A DNA stretch of 64,000 nt from positions 248,001 through 312,000 of the forward strand of contig BPQB01000017.1 in assembly GCA_019973155.2 (NCBI GenBank), in the 5' to 3' direction. Each line of letters starts with the position of its first letter. Position 1 is the first letter of the stretch. The translations under genes were made by a program, and so were the position numbers. The notes beneath the pieces were generated by a model, which saw only the letters and a list, made by a program, of their open reading frames with translations, made no database searches and was not told where the DNA came from. The DNA comes from Phanerochaete sordida (Eukaryota > Basidiomycota > Agaricomycetes > Polyporales > Phanerochaetaceae). Of the stretch, positions 34,076 through 44,522 are shown one piece after another.

Positions 34076-34252
34076 GCTCACGCCTCTGACCTCATCGGCC
34101 TGACGGCGGCGCGCCCAGTCGCGCTCGTCATCCCGATGACTCATGCGAATGCGAGGGCCGCGCACCGTGCAGCCAATCAGCGAGCGGCCGCCCACCGAGG
34201 CGGTACCCAGTCGCGTTCGACCGAGGGGCCCCCTGCGCGTCCGCTCGTGGCG

Positions 34253-34260
34253 TATATATA
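34253..34260 (+). promoter_or_regulatory. TATA-like box of the methyltransferase gene
   Basis: TATATATA lies 67 bases before the ATG at 34,320. Confidence 0.5.
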
Positions 34261-34319
34261 CACGCAGTGAAGGATGTTGCCCTCAGCATCACACAAACAC
34301 AAGCACCCTAGCAGCAAGC

Positions 34320-35125
34320 ATGGCCTCCACTGACGCACACACGCACGGACACGACTACGCCGCCGCGAACAAGGCCCTCTTCGACGCCAAGGCCGCCGAG
34401 CTCGACGCGAACCCCGAGTTCCGCGCCCTCGCGCGCTCCATCGCCGGCACGCTCCTGCGCACGTACCCCGCGCTCTTCGCGCCGGAGCGCACCGCGCTCC
34501 TCGACTTTGCCTGCGGCACCGGTGCGCCCCGTGCCTCATTTCACTGACTATATGCGCTGAAATATGGGCGCGGCAGGGCTCGTCGCGTTCGAGCTCGCGC
34601 CGCACGTGCGCACGCTCCTCGGCGTCGACATCAGCGACGGCATGGCCGCGCGCTTCAACGCGCGCGCCGCCGAGCTCGGGCTCGCGCACAAGGCGCGCGC
34701 CGTCGTCGCCGCGCTCACCGGCGCGCCCGGCGAGCTCGACGGCCAGCAATTCGACGTCGTCCTCGTGCGTGTCCTTCTTTTTCTTTGGCGTGGCGCGCGA
34801 AGCTGACGCAGCGCAGTGCTCGATGGCGTACCACCACCTCGCCGCGCCCGCCGACACGACCGCGCTCCTCGCGCGCCTGCTGCGCCCCGGCGGCACGCTG
34901 CTCGTGCTCGACTTCGCCGCGCGCGACTACACGCAGGAAGAGATCCCCGAGGAGTTCCGCGCCGCCGTCGCACACGCGGCGGGCTTCGCGGAGGACGACG
35001 TGCGCGCGATGTTCGAGGGCGCGGGGCTCGAGGGCTTTGAGCTGCGTGAGGGCGTGAAGATGGCGATCGGCGGGAAGGAGCGCGATATTTTTGTCGCGCG
35101 CGGCGTGCGCGCTCCAGATGCCTAG
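34320..35125 (+). CDS. Class I SAM-dependent methyltransferase
   Basis: Three exons: 34320-34521, 34577-34764, 34817-35125, giving 232 residues. Motif I is ALLDFACGTGLVAFELAP near residue 62, followed by an acidic residue at the end of strand 2 (LLGVDISDGM). Motif IV is FDVVLCSMAYHHL, and LRPGGTLLVLDF is the strand-5 region. The C-terminal tail reads EGVKMAIGGKERDIFVARGVR. These place it in the UbiE/Methyltransf_11-like group of small cytosolic methyltransferases, which act on small hydroxylated or carboxylated molecules. Two degraded copies of its last 100 or so bases plus 3' flank follow within 2 kb (35.82 and 36.79 kb). GC content is high, as in the adjoining block. O- versus N- or C-methylation cannot be told from the sequence. 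Confidence 0.88.
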
Positions 35126-35819
35126 GACGGATAGGATGATGATGTGAGGCCGAATGTAACACGAAGCCGAATATAGAACGACAGAGACACGCTGCCCGCC
35201 GCCTGCGCACGTCACCAAGTTAACACCCGTCAGCGCCGCCGTGGACCGCTCGACACCGCGCGCCTCGCCGCGAGCCAGCCCAGCACGCGCACCCTCGCGT
35301 ACCCTACCAGAGCCCGCTAGCGCACCAGCGCACCGGTCCTGCGACGCGCACTGGCAGGCACGCGCAGCCGCGAATGCCCACGAGCAGCGCCTGTCCCCAC
35401 CGGCCGCCACCCGCGCGCCCGTGCGCAGACGCAGCGGGATGTCTGCGCGACATGTCTACGCGTGCTGACGAGAGCCCGTGAGAGGCCGCAGCGACCTGGC
35501 GATGCGCGCGCACAGATGGGGGGCTGCTTTGTGCAGAGGCGTCCGCGGCTCGATGCGATGTGCAAGTCGCCTGGCGCGTGCCTGGAGCATGTCGCATGCC
35601 CTGGCGTTGCCAGCGTCGCGTCGGCGCGTCGGTTCGACGGACGGCTCTCGCGTCTGGCTGGGGCTGCGTGGCGTCGGTGTGGTCCGAGGACGTATTTCGG
35701 GGACGTACCGCCTCGGAACCGCGATGGTGCTGGGGCTTGCGGTGTATTTGCTACACTTGGCGTGCGAACGGGAGACGGACCCCCGCGCGCGTCGCTCTGC
35801 GCGACAACGCGGCGGCCGC
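35126..35819. other. Intergenic downstream of the methyltransferase
   Basis: About 0.7 kb of GC-rich sequence. Open frames are common on both strands because of composition. No family pattern was seen. Confidence 0.4.
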
Positions 35820-36260
35820 CGGGCGCTACGCATCCTCCGCCCCGCCGTCGCGTCCCGAGGGTGTCGCGTTCCGCGAGGGCGTAAAGATTCCGGTCGGCGG
35901 GAAGGAGCGTGACACCTACGTCGCGCGCGGCGTGCGCGTGGAGGGAGGCCTGCTGCCGTGACACGCGCTGGGCGGCACCCGCTGCCCCTCGCTGAGAGCA
36001 CAGGCTCGAGATGCACTTATTCCCCAGCTCGAACGCGTCGGGGACGCAGTGAGTGCAGTTGCCGAACGGGCACACCGAGCGTGTTTCCCTGGGCGCGAGC
36101 AGCCTGCAGGGGAACCGTGCGCTGTGTCTGCCTGCGCCAGGCGTCCGGGTCGCAGGACACGGACGCGCGGGAGAGGCAAACCGCTGTGCGTCTGGGCGGG
36201 CAGCAGCGGGCTCTGGTTAGCGAGGGACGCGGAGGGCTGCGTGCACAAGCACTTACATCG
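35820..36260 (+). pseudogene. Methyltransferase 3' relic, copy 1
   Basis: At 35,865-35,960 the plus strand encodes GVAFREGVKIPVGGKERD and TYVARGVRVEG, matching the C-terminus of the intact methyltransferase. Nothing of motifs I-IV is present. The following 300 bases (including CCCCAGCTCGAACGCG and GAGGGACGCGGAGGGCTG) recur in copy 2. So copies 1 and 2 form a direct repeat of about 440 bases at a spacing of just under 1 kb. Confidence 0.8.
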
Positions 36261-36429
36261 TCTGTGAGGCCGACCGCACTGCGTCACCTGGGCCGTACGT
36301 TCATATCAAATGGTGCAGATATTCGCTCATATCTCGTCTCCTTTCCAAAGGCGTTGAAAGCGGTGCCCTGCACGAGATGCGGAGACGTCGATAGAATACC
36401 AAACTCGTCTGCGCTGGTGTACACGGCTT

Positions 36430-36790
36430 GGCTGCAGGAAAAAGGCTTGAAAGCGTGCAAAACCCTCTCAAATTGCACTTACACAGTCTCAGTTGCCGCT
36501 GAATTATTGCTGCCGATTGCATCGTGTTAGCTTTCGGCCAGTTGCGACGCGGAAGAGAGTCCTACGCGCTCGAGCGATCTGGCTGAGACCTCGTGAGCCG
36601 GCATAAAAATGGCAAAGTTCCCTCGCTTTGGAGACCTACCGCATCAAGAGAATATCTCGCTCTAAGTACACCGGCATTCTCCTTGGTGAGCTGCAAGTTA
36701 GGTGGAGGTACGAGCGAGAAAAGGTAACGCGCGCTTCCGACTTTCGCGAACGCGTCGGCTCCCGGGCGCTACGCGTCTTACTCCGCGTCC
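36430..36790. repeat. Dispersed repeat, copy A
   Basis: Matches 41,280-41,640 in the same orientation over about 360 bases, with shared stretches such as GCGGAAGAGAGTCCTACGC and GGCTCCCGGGCGCTAC. No long open frame or clear terminal repeats were seen. Copy A runs into the methyltransferase relic 2. Confidence 0.75.
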
Positions 36791-37220
36791 TCGTCCGTCT
36801 CGGAGGGTTCGAGTTTCGCGAGGGCGTGAAGATGCCGACCAGCTGGAAGGAGCGTGACACCTACGTCGCGCGCGGCGCGCGCGTGGAAGAGGCCTGGTGC
36901 CGGGGTACGCGCCGTGCGCGCACTGCGCCTCGCTGCGACAACAGGCTCGCAGGGATGCACTTGCTCCCCAGCTCGAACGCGACGGAGACACAGCGAGTTC
37001 CGTCGCTGTCTGCGGTCCGCGCGCTCGTGCAGAGGGCACACCGGGCGTATTTTTCTGGGCGCGAGAGGCTTGCAGGAGAGCCTCGAGCAGTGTCTGCCTG
37101 GCCGACGGCGCCCGGGACGCGGGACACGGAAGTGCGGGCGAGGTAGACCGCTGCGCGTCTGGGCGGGCAGCAGAGAACGCAGGGCGGCGAGGGACGCGGA
37201 GGGCTGTGTGCTCCGCGAGG
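36790..37220 (+). pseudogene. Methyltransferase 3' relic, copy 2
   Basis: At 36,805-36,900 the plus strand encodes GFEFREGVKMPTSWKERD and TYVARGARVEE. This matches the same C-terminal piece as copy 1, with the GG of IGGKERD changed to SW. The 3' flank is shared with copy 1. Confidence 0.8.
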
Positions 37221-37221
37221 A

Positions 37222-37234
37222 CCCCCCCCCCCCC
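37222..37234. repeat. Homopolymer of 13 C
   Basis: A run of 13 C ends the methyltransferase relic repeat. Length may be imprecise in any sequencing method. Confidence 0.8.
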
Positions 37235-38790
37235 GGTAATAGGGTGGAATGCTTGAGGACATATTTGGCGGACATTAGACTTTGGGTACGGACGATAGCG
37301 TGCCCAAAGCCCTAAAAATACGGATTTGCCTCCGGGGCCGGCCGCCAGGCCGGACGTTGGTACGGACGCTCCTTAGACCTCGAGAAAGCATGACTAAGTG
37401 ATGAGAGTATTAATCAGCCCGCACGTCCGCTGTGAGCCCATGTAAAATAGTGTGAAGGCCTCTCTGGGTCCCTACGACGTGCAGTCGTCGCTGCCTCAGC
37501 CGCTCAGGCGGCTCCGCGGCTCAGGTTGGAGTACTTGACCCCGCTTCCGCGCAGGTTTTCACCGTCAAAGTTCGCCCCCGCTTGGAAGTTTAAGCGCGAT
37601 ACAGCTCTATTGTCAGCCGAGGTAGCGCCTTGCGGTAATCAGAGGAGCTCGATTTCGCGCCTGGTAGTGCCCTCAGGAAACGGTCGGAGAGTGCATAAGA
37701 AACAAGAAAGCGCGGCCTAAAGTCGTACGACACAATGTCAGTGCGGAGACAATTGTATCAGCGGCGCTGTGTTAGATATGTGTGCTAACCGTAGTGCTGG
37801 CGGATCGACAGTAGTAAACGGACGATAGCATAAGCGGAAGAAAAATGAGTACGTCGAGATTACTTAGGAAACTCGGATACGGCGCGCGCACAGATATCTC
37901 AAGGCCCCCGACCTGACGTCCAGATTTTAGTACGGATCTTTCTCCCGCATCAGGACCCCTGAAGGTTAATCTGGGTACGGATCTGGCTCAGGCCTTCCCT
38001 GCTATTATCGGGGTCCTATCGAGAATTGTGGATGCCTCGTGATGTTGGAGGCATGCGGTTTCCGACGACAGGCGGGCCATTTGGAGCGGCCGAATAAGAA
38101 CGACAGCTTCCAGGACATGCGCGCCTGGCATAAAATCAAGATCTCCGAGATGAATATGTTCATCCCTACCAGCGTATATCACCCACCGCGACGGATGTGC
38201 AATATGAAATACGCACAGCTCTTGATGCCCCAATGTCCAGATACTATTTCTGTAGCTATACGGTGCAAAGTGAAGGTGCGCCTAACTCCCTCCATGGCTC
38301 GGGCACGGCGCCGAATCAAATGGTGCACAGGTCGTTGCGAGGCTTCGCAGATCCAGAAGGATAGAGTTGATTCCGTTTTGGAGGCGTCCTTGCGATTATC
38401 ACCAGCCCCCAGCCAGGTTGTGAACAGCCTCACTTGTATCGCCTGTATCAGAGCCCAGCCTTGGACGCTTAGGCATGGTGCTGTCCCAGCTATTGCCACA
38501 GATTACGCGGCCAGCACTTTTGCTGGCGCAGTCTAAACGTAAGCATCTCTGCGATATAAACTCAAGGATCATGTGCTCCTGCTTCTATTTCGCACACTTC
38601 AAGATGATGTAGACCTATTTCCTAAATGCTGGGACGTACCCTGGAACGCCGTCTCGCTATTTCCAAGCTAGTTTCCATTTCACAGAATATCTCCAGCATA
38701 TATAAGAGGCCTCCAGCGTCATATCACAGCGAAAGCTTCAGGCGTACTCCACGTAATAGTTTACCCAGCCCTGCAGCCTCCCGCCAAATT
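37235..38790. other. No gene recognised
   Basis: 1.5 kb with several copies of a GTACGGA word (37,290, 37,354, 37,931, 37,975) in otherwise AT-richer sequence. A plus-strand frame at 38,039-38,536 has no family pattern. A TATATAAG element at 38,699-38,706 probably serves the next gene. Confidence 0.4.
38699..38706 (+). promoter_or_regulatory. TATA-like box of the membrane protein gene
   Basis: TATATAAG lies about 85 bases before the ATG at 38,791. Confidence 0.5.
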
Positions 38791-40809
38791 ATGTCCCCCG
38801 CACTCGGCACACAGCCTGACAACCCCTTCGTGCTCAATCTCATGCCGCTGCTTGGTGCCCAAATAATTGGTGCAGCACTTTCCACCGCGCTTTGGGGAAT
38901 TTCCTGTATGCAACTGTACGTCAAGCGTCACATATGATGCAGAATGCTATTTAACGAGCCGATACGCATAGGTTCCTGTACTTTGTCAAGTATGTTCATA
39001 GAAGTGTCGCAGAGTATGTAGCTAACGCGGCAGCAGCTATGCTTCCAATGATAGGCGGACGACGCACATCTTCGTGCGTGGAGTGCTACCTGTCGCTTCT
39101 CCGAATTTGTCACTGACTTTCTCGTGTCAATAGGTCGTGCTGCTCTGGTCGGTGCTGAGACAGCAGATATCACTGATACTAAAGCCATGCACAGGTGCTT
39201 GTCAACGGTCACTGAAATCCTCACATGGTCCAGCAGTACGCACAGATCCAACGAGTCCCCAATTATGCTCAACCAGCTCACATCCATCCAGTTTTTCCAA
39301 CAGTCGTCGTTCATTGGGGATCCCTGAAACTTCTCAACGAACTTAACCCGTGAGTGCGCTGACCCACGTATGGCATGAGGTATTTAGTCTGACGTCGATC
39401 GATATACAGGGATACCGTTGTATGTCGTTCTAGCGTGGCTTTAGCATCGTCGCTGATGAAGAAGGAAACTCGCGCCACATCAGCACCGCACATGGGTCTC
39501 AGTATGTCTTCAAAACTTATCGACGGCAGCTGGACTATCTTCTGACGTCTACCAAGTACATCATGAACATTTCAGCTCAATCATTCTTCTTGAATCGGAT
39601 ATACCGGTGTAAGCCTGGAACCTGGCACTCCGGGGTGACTGCTAACGCCCTTTTAGTTTCAGGTGGTGGTAGGATTACCACTGTAGGCGTCGGATTTGTA
39701 GTGAGTCTCGTTTGTAATTTTCCAAGGCGAATACCACCTTGATATATTACATAGGCGGTTCTTGGATTGTGGCAGATAGGTGCGCAAATTCAGTATAACT
39801 TCATTACTCTATTCTCATGCGATACTACCTTTTTACCAGCTGGTGTAATCAGTGAGCTGTTCCTGTGGACGCATCCACATGACCAATCAGATCTGACGAC
39901 ATGTCTAGTCTTCACATACTGGGTTTTGTAGGTATCATGTGACAGCACATCGACTCTCGCTTGGTGGACATCGACTGATCGAACAAAGATCGCTTAATCA
40001 GCCGTTGGACGTTCTGATGTCTCTTCGTAACCCACGTGTAAGTAATATTGAAGCGACGGTTCGTCAAGTGTTCACGTTGTTCTACAGGCACTCGAGCTTT
40101 CCGTTCGCTGTACTTCAGCGGTGGTTGACATAATTATCACGGTATGGATGACTGTGTTGCTGTCCCAAGCAGCCCGAGCAACGTCGTTCAGAGGGTACGT
40201 CCTGTTATTGCGTAGTAACCAGCTTAGACTTGACATCTGTCCACAGAGCTACCCGCCGTGTACACCGCCTCATGTGGATTTCGATCAACAACGGAACTTG
40301 GACAGCTCTTTTAGCTCTAGCGGACTTCGGCTTGGTACGGTAGCCTACCGACTTGCAAGCCCTGTTTACTGATCCCTTCGTCCAGATGGCCATGGAGAAT
40401 CCAAAAAACGTCGCGTTTACTGCGCTGGAGTACCCACTCTCCGCACTCTACCTCAACGTCGTTCTGGCAAACCTCAACGCGCGATCATTTCTGCGCAGCT
40501 CCGGAAGCGGCGAGATACCGGGAGTGTATGACACCAGCAGCGCTGACTTGGAGCAGCGCGCGGTGCGCATGGTTCCACTGCAGTCGGTCAAGAGAGGAAC
40601 GTCTACAGAAACGGCTGACGTGAGTGGATTTCTCCGGTCACGATGAAGCAGCTAAACTGTTGACAGAACGCGGTTAAGGTCCATATTGACCGCTCGGTGA
40701 CGCTCAAGAGCGACACGGACTCCATCGCAGGACAAAAGGTAATCATCTCGGCCGAGGCAGGACACAGAAGCTGACTTGAGCCGCTGCACAGGCTGTGACC
40801 CTTCCGTGA
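38791..40809 (+). CDS. DUF6534-type multi-pass membrane protein
   Basis: Starts MSPALGTQPDNPFVLNLMPL with the first helix AQIIGAALSTALWGISCMQ. Toward the 3' end an exon gives the DUF6534 core RLMWISINNGTWTALLALAD (about 40,245-40,333). The next reads FTALEYPLSALYLNVVLANL and NARSFLR (about 40,380-40,620). The last pieces are NAVKVHIDRSVTLKSDTDS and AVTLP before TGA at 40807-40809. It is the only complete plus-strand member in the window. Its head is closest to the partial gene at 1-504. Middle exons were not all placed. The role is unknown; about seven helices are expected. Confidence 0.72.
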
Positions 40810-41922
40810 ACCGCATCAACGTACACCCCCCGGAAACGCTACGAAGGTTAACAGATGGTTGAATGGGCGAAGTGCTCGATGTATCTATTGTTTCAATGAT
40901 CTATCAGAGATTCTGCGACAAGCCCAAGTACTCGTGAATGTCACGCATGTTAGTTCTTGGCGCCCTGTGCGTAGCTCATGCGCCATGGCAGATACTCAGC
41001 GAGAGCCAGAGGGCCACACGCTCAAGCGGCGCTACAATTGTTGCAATATGCACCACTTGTCATGGGCGCGCCATCGACGGATGCGGTGTAGTCGATGCTG
41101 ATGAGGTACGGGAGTATGGCGCGCGGCGGGTTGCCAGTGAGTTCACAGAGTCTTCGTGCGCATCCGCAAGATGTGAAGACGGTAACTGTACAGATGTCAG
41201 CGAGCATGCGGCTGCAAGACGAAGATTGATATTACTTCTTGCACTCACATTATCGACGACGCCATCCGAGTCCGCGCTGCGTCAATTGGGAAAAGGCTCG
41301 AAAGCGCGCAAGACTCTTTCGAATTAGACTTCCGTAGTTCCAGGTGCCTTGTACATAGTTATTGCTGCCGATAACGTCGCGTTTGCTTTGGCCGACCGCG
41401 AAGCGGAAGAGAGTCCTACGCACTCGAGCGATCTGACTGACACCTCGTGAGCCCGCATGGAAATGGCAAACTTCCCTCCTTCAAGAGACCTACTGCCTCG
41501 AGAAAATCTGTCTCCCGAACTACACGGGCATTTTTTCTTGGTTATGTGCAAGTTAGGTGAGGTGCGAGTGAGGAAGGGCAACGCGCGCTTCCGACTTCCG
41601 CGAACCGCGTCGGCTCCCGGGCGCTACACGTCTTCCTCCTTTCCATCTCGTTCGTGGACTCAGCGGACGTATCCATTTCGCATTTTCGAGCCCTTGGTCA
41701 CCTCCAAACTGCGGAACGCAGAGCGTGGGCAGACCCAGACTAGCTTAGCATGCTCCGTGGTCACAAGAACCACCAGAGAGGCGGCAAGTTCCCCGCCGCC
41801 AGGTCCCCGCTAATTGCAAGATAATTAGCTGGGCAGAGTCGTTCCCGTTCGCCCCAGGACGCCGCCTCTCCTCTTCCTCTCTCTCAATCTCTCTCCCAAA
41901 CGACGACGACGACCACTCGACG
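40810..41922. other. Intergenic with dispersed repeat copy B
   Basis: 1.1 kb before the 458-aa gene. It holds the repeat at 41,280-41,640 and, from 41,720, the outer end of the inverted duplication shared with 24.3 kb. No gene recognised. Confidence 0.5.
41280..41640. repeat. Dispersed repeat, copy B
   Basis: Direct-orientation copy of 36,430-36,790. It stops where copy A continues into the methyltransferase relic, so the repeat has its own boundary. Confidence 0.75.
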
Positions 41923-44400
41923 ATGGACCTCATCCGACTCGCTGGGGCACCGAGCGACTACCGCACGGTCCACCAAATCCCTGGGCTGTCCGTAGCAGAG
42001 CGCAGAGAGCTCAAGGTGCGCCGCCCGCATGTCGAGTGTATGCACAATGCTGACAGACAGTGCGCGGGCGTAGCAATGCATGGACTCCGCGTGCCACAAG
42101 CACCTCGATCTGCGCCGGCTCTGGCGGCACCAGACCGCGCAGGCGAAGGCAGCGCTGACGCGCGAGGTACGCACCTGCGCGTGCTCCCACAGACGGCCTT
42201 CGCGTGATGTTTTGCTTCAGGCGACGAGGAAATGCAAGCTGCTCCTGCGCTATCTCGACCAGTGGCCGGTCGAGGCGCTTGCAGCGCAGTTCCTGCGCGA
42301 CGCGCGCGCGAGGCGCAACCGGCGCAGGCGCGGCGCGGGCAGGACGAACGGTGACTGGGACTATCGTGCCCCACGGACAGGACATGGCGCGTCCGCGCGA
42401 CGAGCGGCCGCCGCCTCGTCTTCCCGACCCAACGCTGGTGATGGTGCAGAGTCCGAGGTGAGAGTCCACGCGCCTTGAGTTGACGCGAAGTTCTGACCAT
42501 GCGCAGGACGAGACGGTTTGGGCGTCCAGCGAAGAAACGCCTGCTGCCGCCGCGCAGCGTGCGCCGAGTGGCGGAGTTACAGGCAGAGTGCGTGGAGGGC
42601 TGTGCATGGCGATGCGTTGCTGACGCCGCGGAACAGGACGCGGTGCGGCGCACGGGGCGGGACCGTCGCGGGCAGGAGTCTCCGAAAACCTCGGGCAGGC
42701 CGTCGGCGGGCGAGCTCGCCTACTCTGAGGGCGATGTTAATAGTGTCGACGAGGTACGCGCGAGCACCTCCTCAGAGCCAATGTGTGTTCACAGCGCGCG
42801 CGTCCAGAACGCTCGCATGGACGCTGGGAACGAGGAAGCCACGGCGTCGTCGGCGGGTCGCGTAGCGTTTAGCGCGAGGGCTCGGAGTTCCGAACGTCTT
42901 GTCCTGGGCCCCGCGGATACCGTGTACATCGTCTCTCCGCAGGACGTCCCGCGCCCGGCGTACCTCCCCGATTCTGGCACCGACGCTTCCATGCCTCAGC
43001 GCTCGCCACCGCCGCGCGCTTCAGCGGGCTCTGCCAGCACGCGAGTGCGCGGCGAGTCGGCACCTGCTACATCTTCGGCTGAGAACGAGGCGCCGCCCAG
43101 CGTGCCGTCCGAACGCTCGGGCTCGGACCATGCTCTCGGTGACGGAGCCCCTCGCGCTCCCGAGGCCGCGAGCCCCAATAATCAGAGCGAAATCCTTGCC
43201 AGCCGCTCATCCGTCGAGGCCGCGCAGCCGGTCCGCGCTAGGTCTCCATCGTCCACGGTCGCGCCTTCCAACAGCGCCACGTCAGAGCCGGGACACCCCT
43301 TCATCCGCGCCTTCCTGCACGACATCTCGCCGTCGCTCGCCTCGACGGGCGCCGTGGAGCGCTTCGCCGCGACGGGCGTCGTCACGCGCGAGGACCTGGA
43401 TATGTTTGCGTTGTTGTCGAGGGAAGGCCAGCTAGAGACGCTGCGAGAGGATGTCGGGTTGAGTGTCGTGCATGCGAGGTTGGTGAGGGAGGCTTTGGAG
43501 AGGGTTTGAGTGTTTGGGAGTGTCAGGCAGGTGAGTACGTGTGTTTTGTGGTTGCCGTTCGCGAGGCTGATGAGCGCTACAAGATGAACGGAGCTCGTAT
43601 CTCTTGAACGATCCTTGCTTGTAAACGTACGAATGGATATCTTCAGCTCTATCCTCCTTCGCTGTTTGTGACCTCAAGGCACTGTAGCTCTCTCTCAAGA
43701 TATCTACCACGCCCTTCCTTTGTGGGCTGCATATTATCCCATCTCCCACGCCTCTTATGGCCCGAAGATACACATATACTGCCAGCTCAAGATACCACAA
43801 TTACCGGTAGCTCGTCGGCCACCGCAGCACTATCGTCGACTTCCGTGATTCTTCGATCATCCTCCGGGCCGCCCAAGTGCTCTACTGTGATCCTTTCTGC
43901 CACTCGCTGCCAGGCTGCCCGTCACCGTTTTCCTTGCTGTTCTTTCAACCTCGACCGTGCCCGTGCCCGAGGCCTGACGTGCCTGCGCTACCATCGATCG
44001 CAGCAGGCCCTCGCCACCTCTTTAAACGACATCCAGCCCTCCGGCCAGCGCCTTCAGCAGTGGCTACACATGCAATCGAACGTGCATGCCCGTCAGACTT
44101 CAATATGTGTGAGAACATCTTCGTACAATGGGCGGGGGCACGCGCTGACACACCCGGCAGATCGGTACCTTTACCCTTTCGACGTCTTCACACCGGTAAT
44201 CTACCATCGGCGCGGCAGCGCGAGCAGGAGGTCTAGGTGTTCACACCGAGCATCGGCGCGCAATTTTCCAGTGATGTATGCTCTCGCTCATGCCCGGACT
44301 CCATTGACTGTTGGATCTTTACTGTCCTTCCCCGTGGCCAGCATCGTCCAGACCTCGCCGTGATCAAATATCATAACTGCCCTCGCCACAGCCATTGTCA
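41720..44400. repeat. Segment duplicated in inverse orientation at 23.04-24.33 kb
   Basis: Contains the full 458-aa gene and the upstream region of oxidase 1. The other copy lacks about 1.3 kb in the middle. Confidence 0.85.
41923..43509 (+). CDS. Uncharacterised 458-aa protein with C-terminal helical domain
   Basis: Five exons, all phase 0: 41923-42015, 42074-42166, 42221-42457, 42507-42587, 42637-43509. No named family recognised. The first 100 residues hold a Cys-containing segment (QCMDSACHKHLDLRRLWRH) and helices ending in an Arg-rich run (RRNRRRRGAGR), which could be nuclear-localising or nucleic-acid-binding. The middle is Ser/Pro/Ala-rich and disordered. The last 70 residues (HPFIRAFLHDISPSLASTG to ARLVREALERV) look like a small all-helical, SAM-like fold. 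A related C-terminal piece ends the gene at 55,997 and, broken, the copy at 60.2 kb. A truncated inverse copy sits at 23.5-24.1 kb. Function is unknown; protein-protein contact through the helical domain is the plainest guess. Confidence 0.65.
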
Positions 44401-44522
44401 TTAGCACTATCAACGCGTCGAAGCAAAATATATCGAGGAGCTGGATCATGCCCGGCAGAGGCCAGGGCGATATATAATCGCCTCAACATCAAGGATGCCT
44501 CTCGCCCCTTCGGACCCCCGCC
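43510..44522. other. Upstream region of oxidase 1, duplicated
   Basis: No gene recognised. About 43,930-44,400 recurs in inverse orientation at 23,040-23,480, so the control region of oxidase 1 has a second copy without its gene. Confidence 0.6.
44471..44478 (+). promoter_or_regulatory. TATA-like box of oxidase 1
   Basis: TATATAAT lies 52 bases before the ATG at 44,523. Confidence 0.5.

Noticed and set aside
37222..37234. Poly-C run as a biological signal
   Set aside because: A single homopolymer at the end of a relic is more simply a slippage product or sequencing feature.
25021..43509. Proline- or Arg-rich genes as viral or transposon proteins
   Set aside because: No reverse transcriptase, integrase, transposase or capsid motif was seen anywhere in the window.
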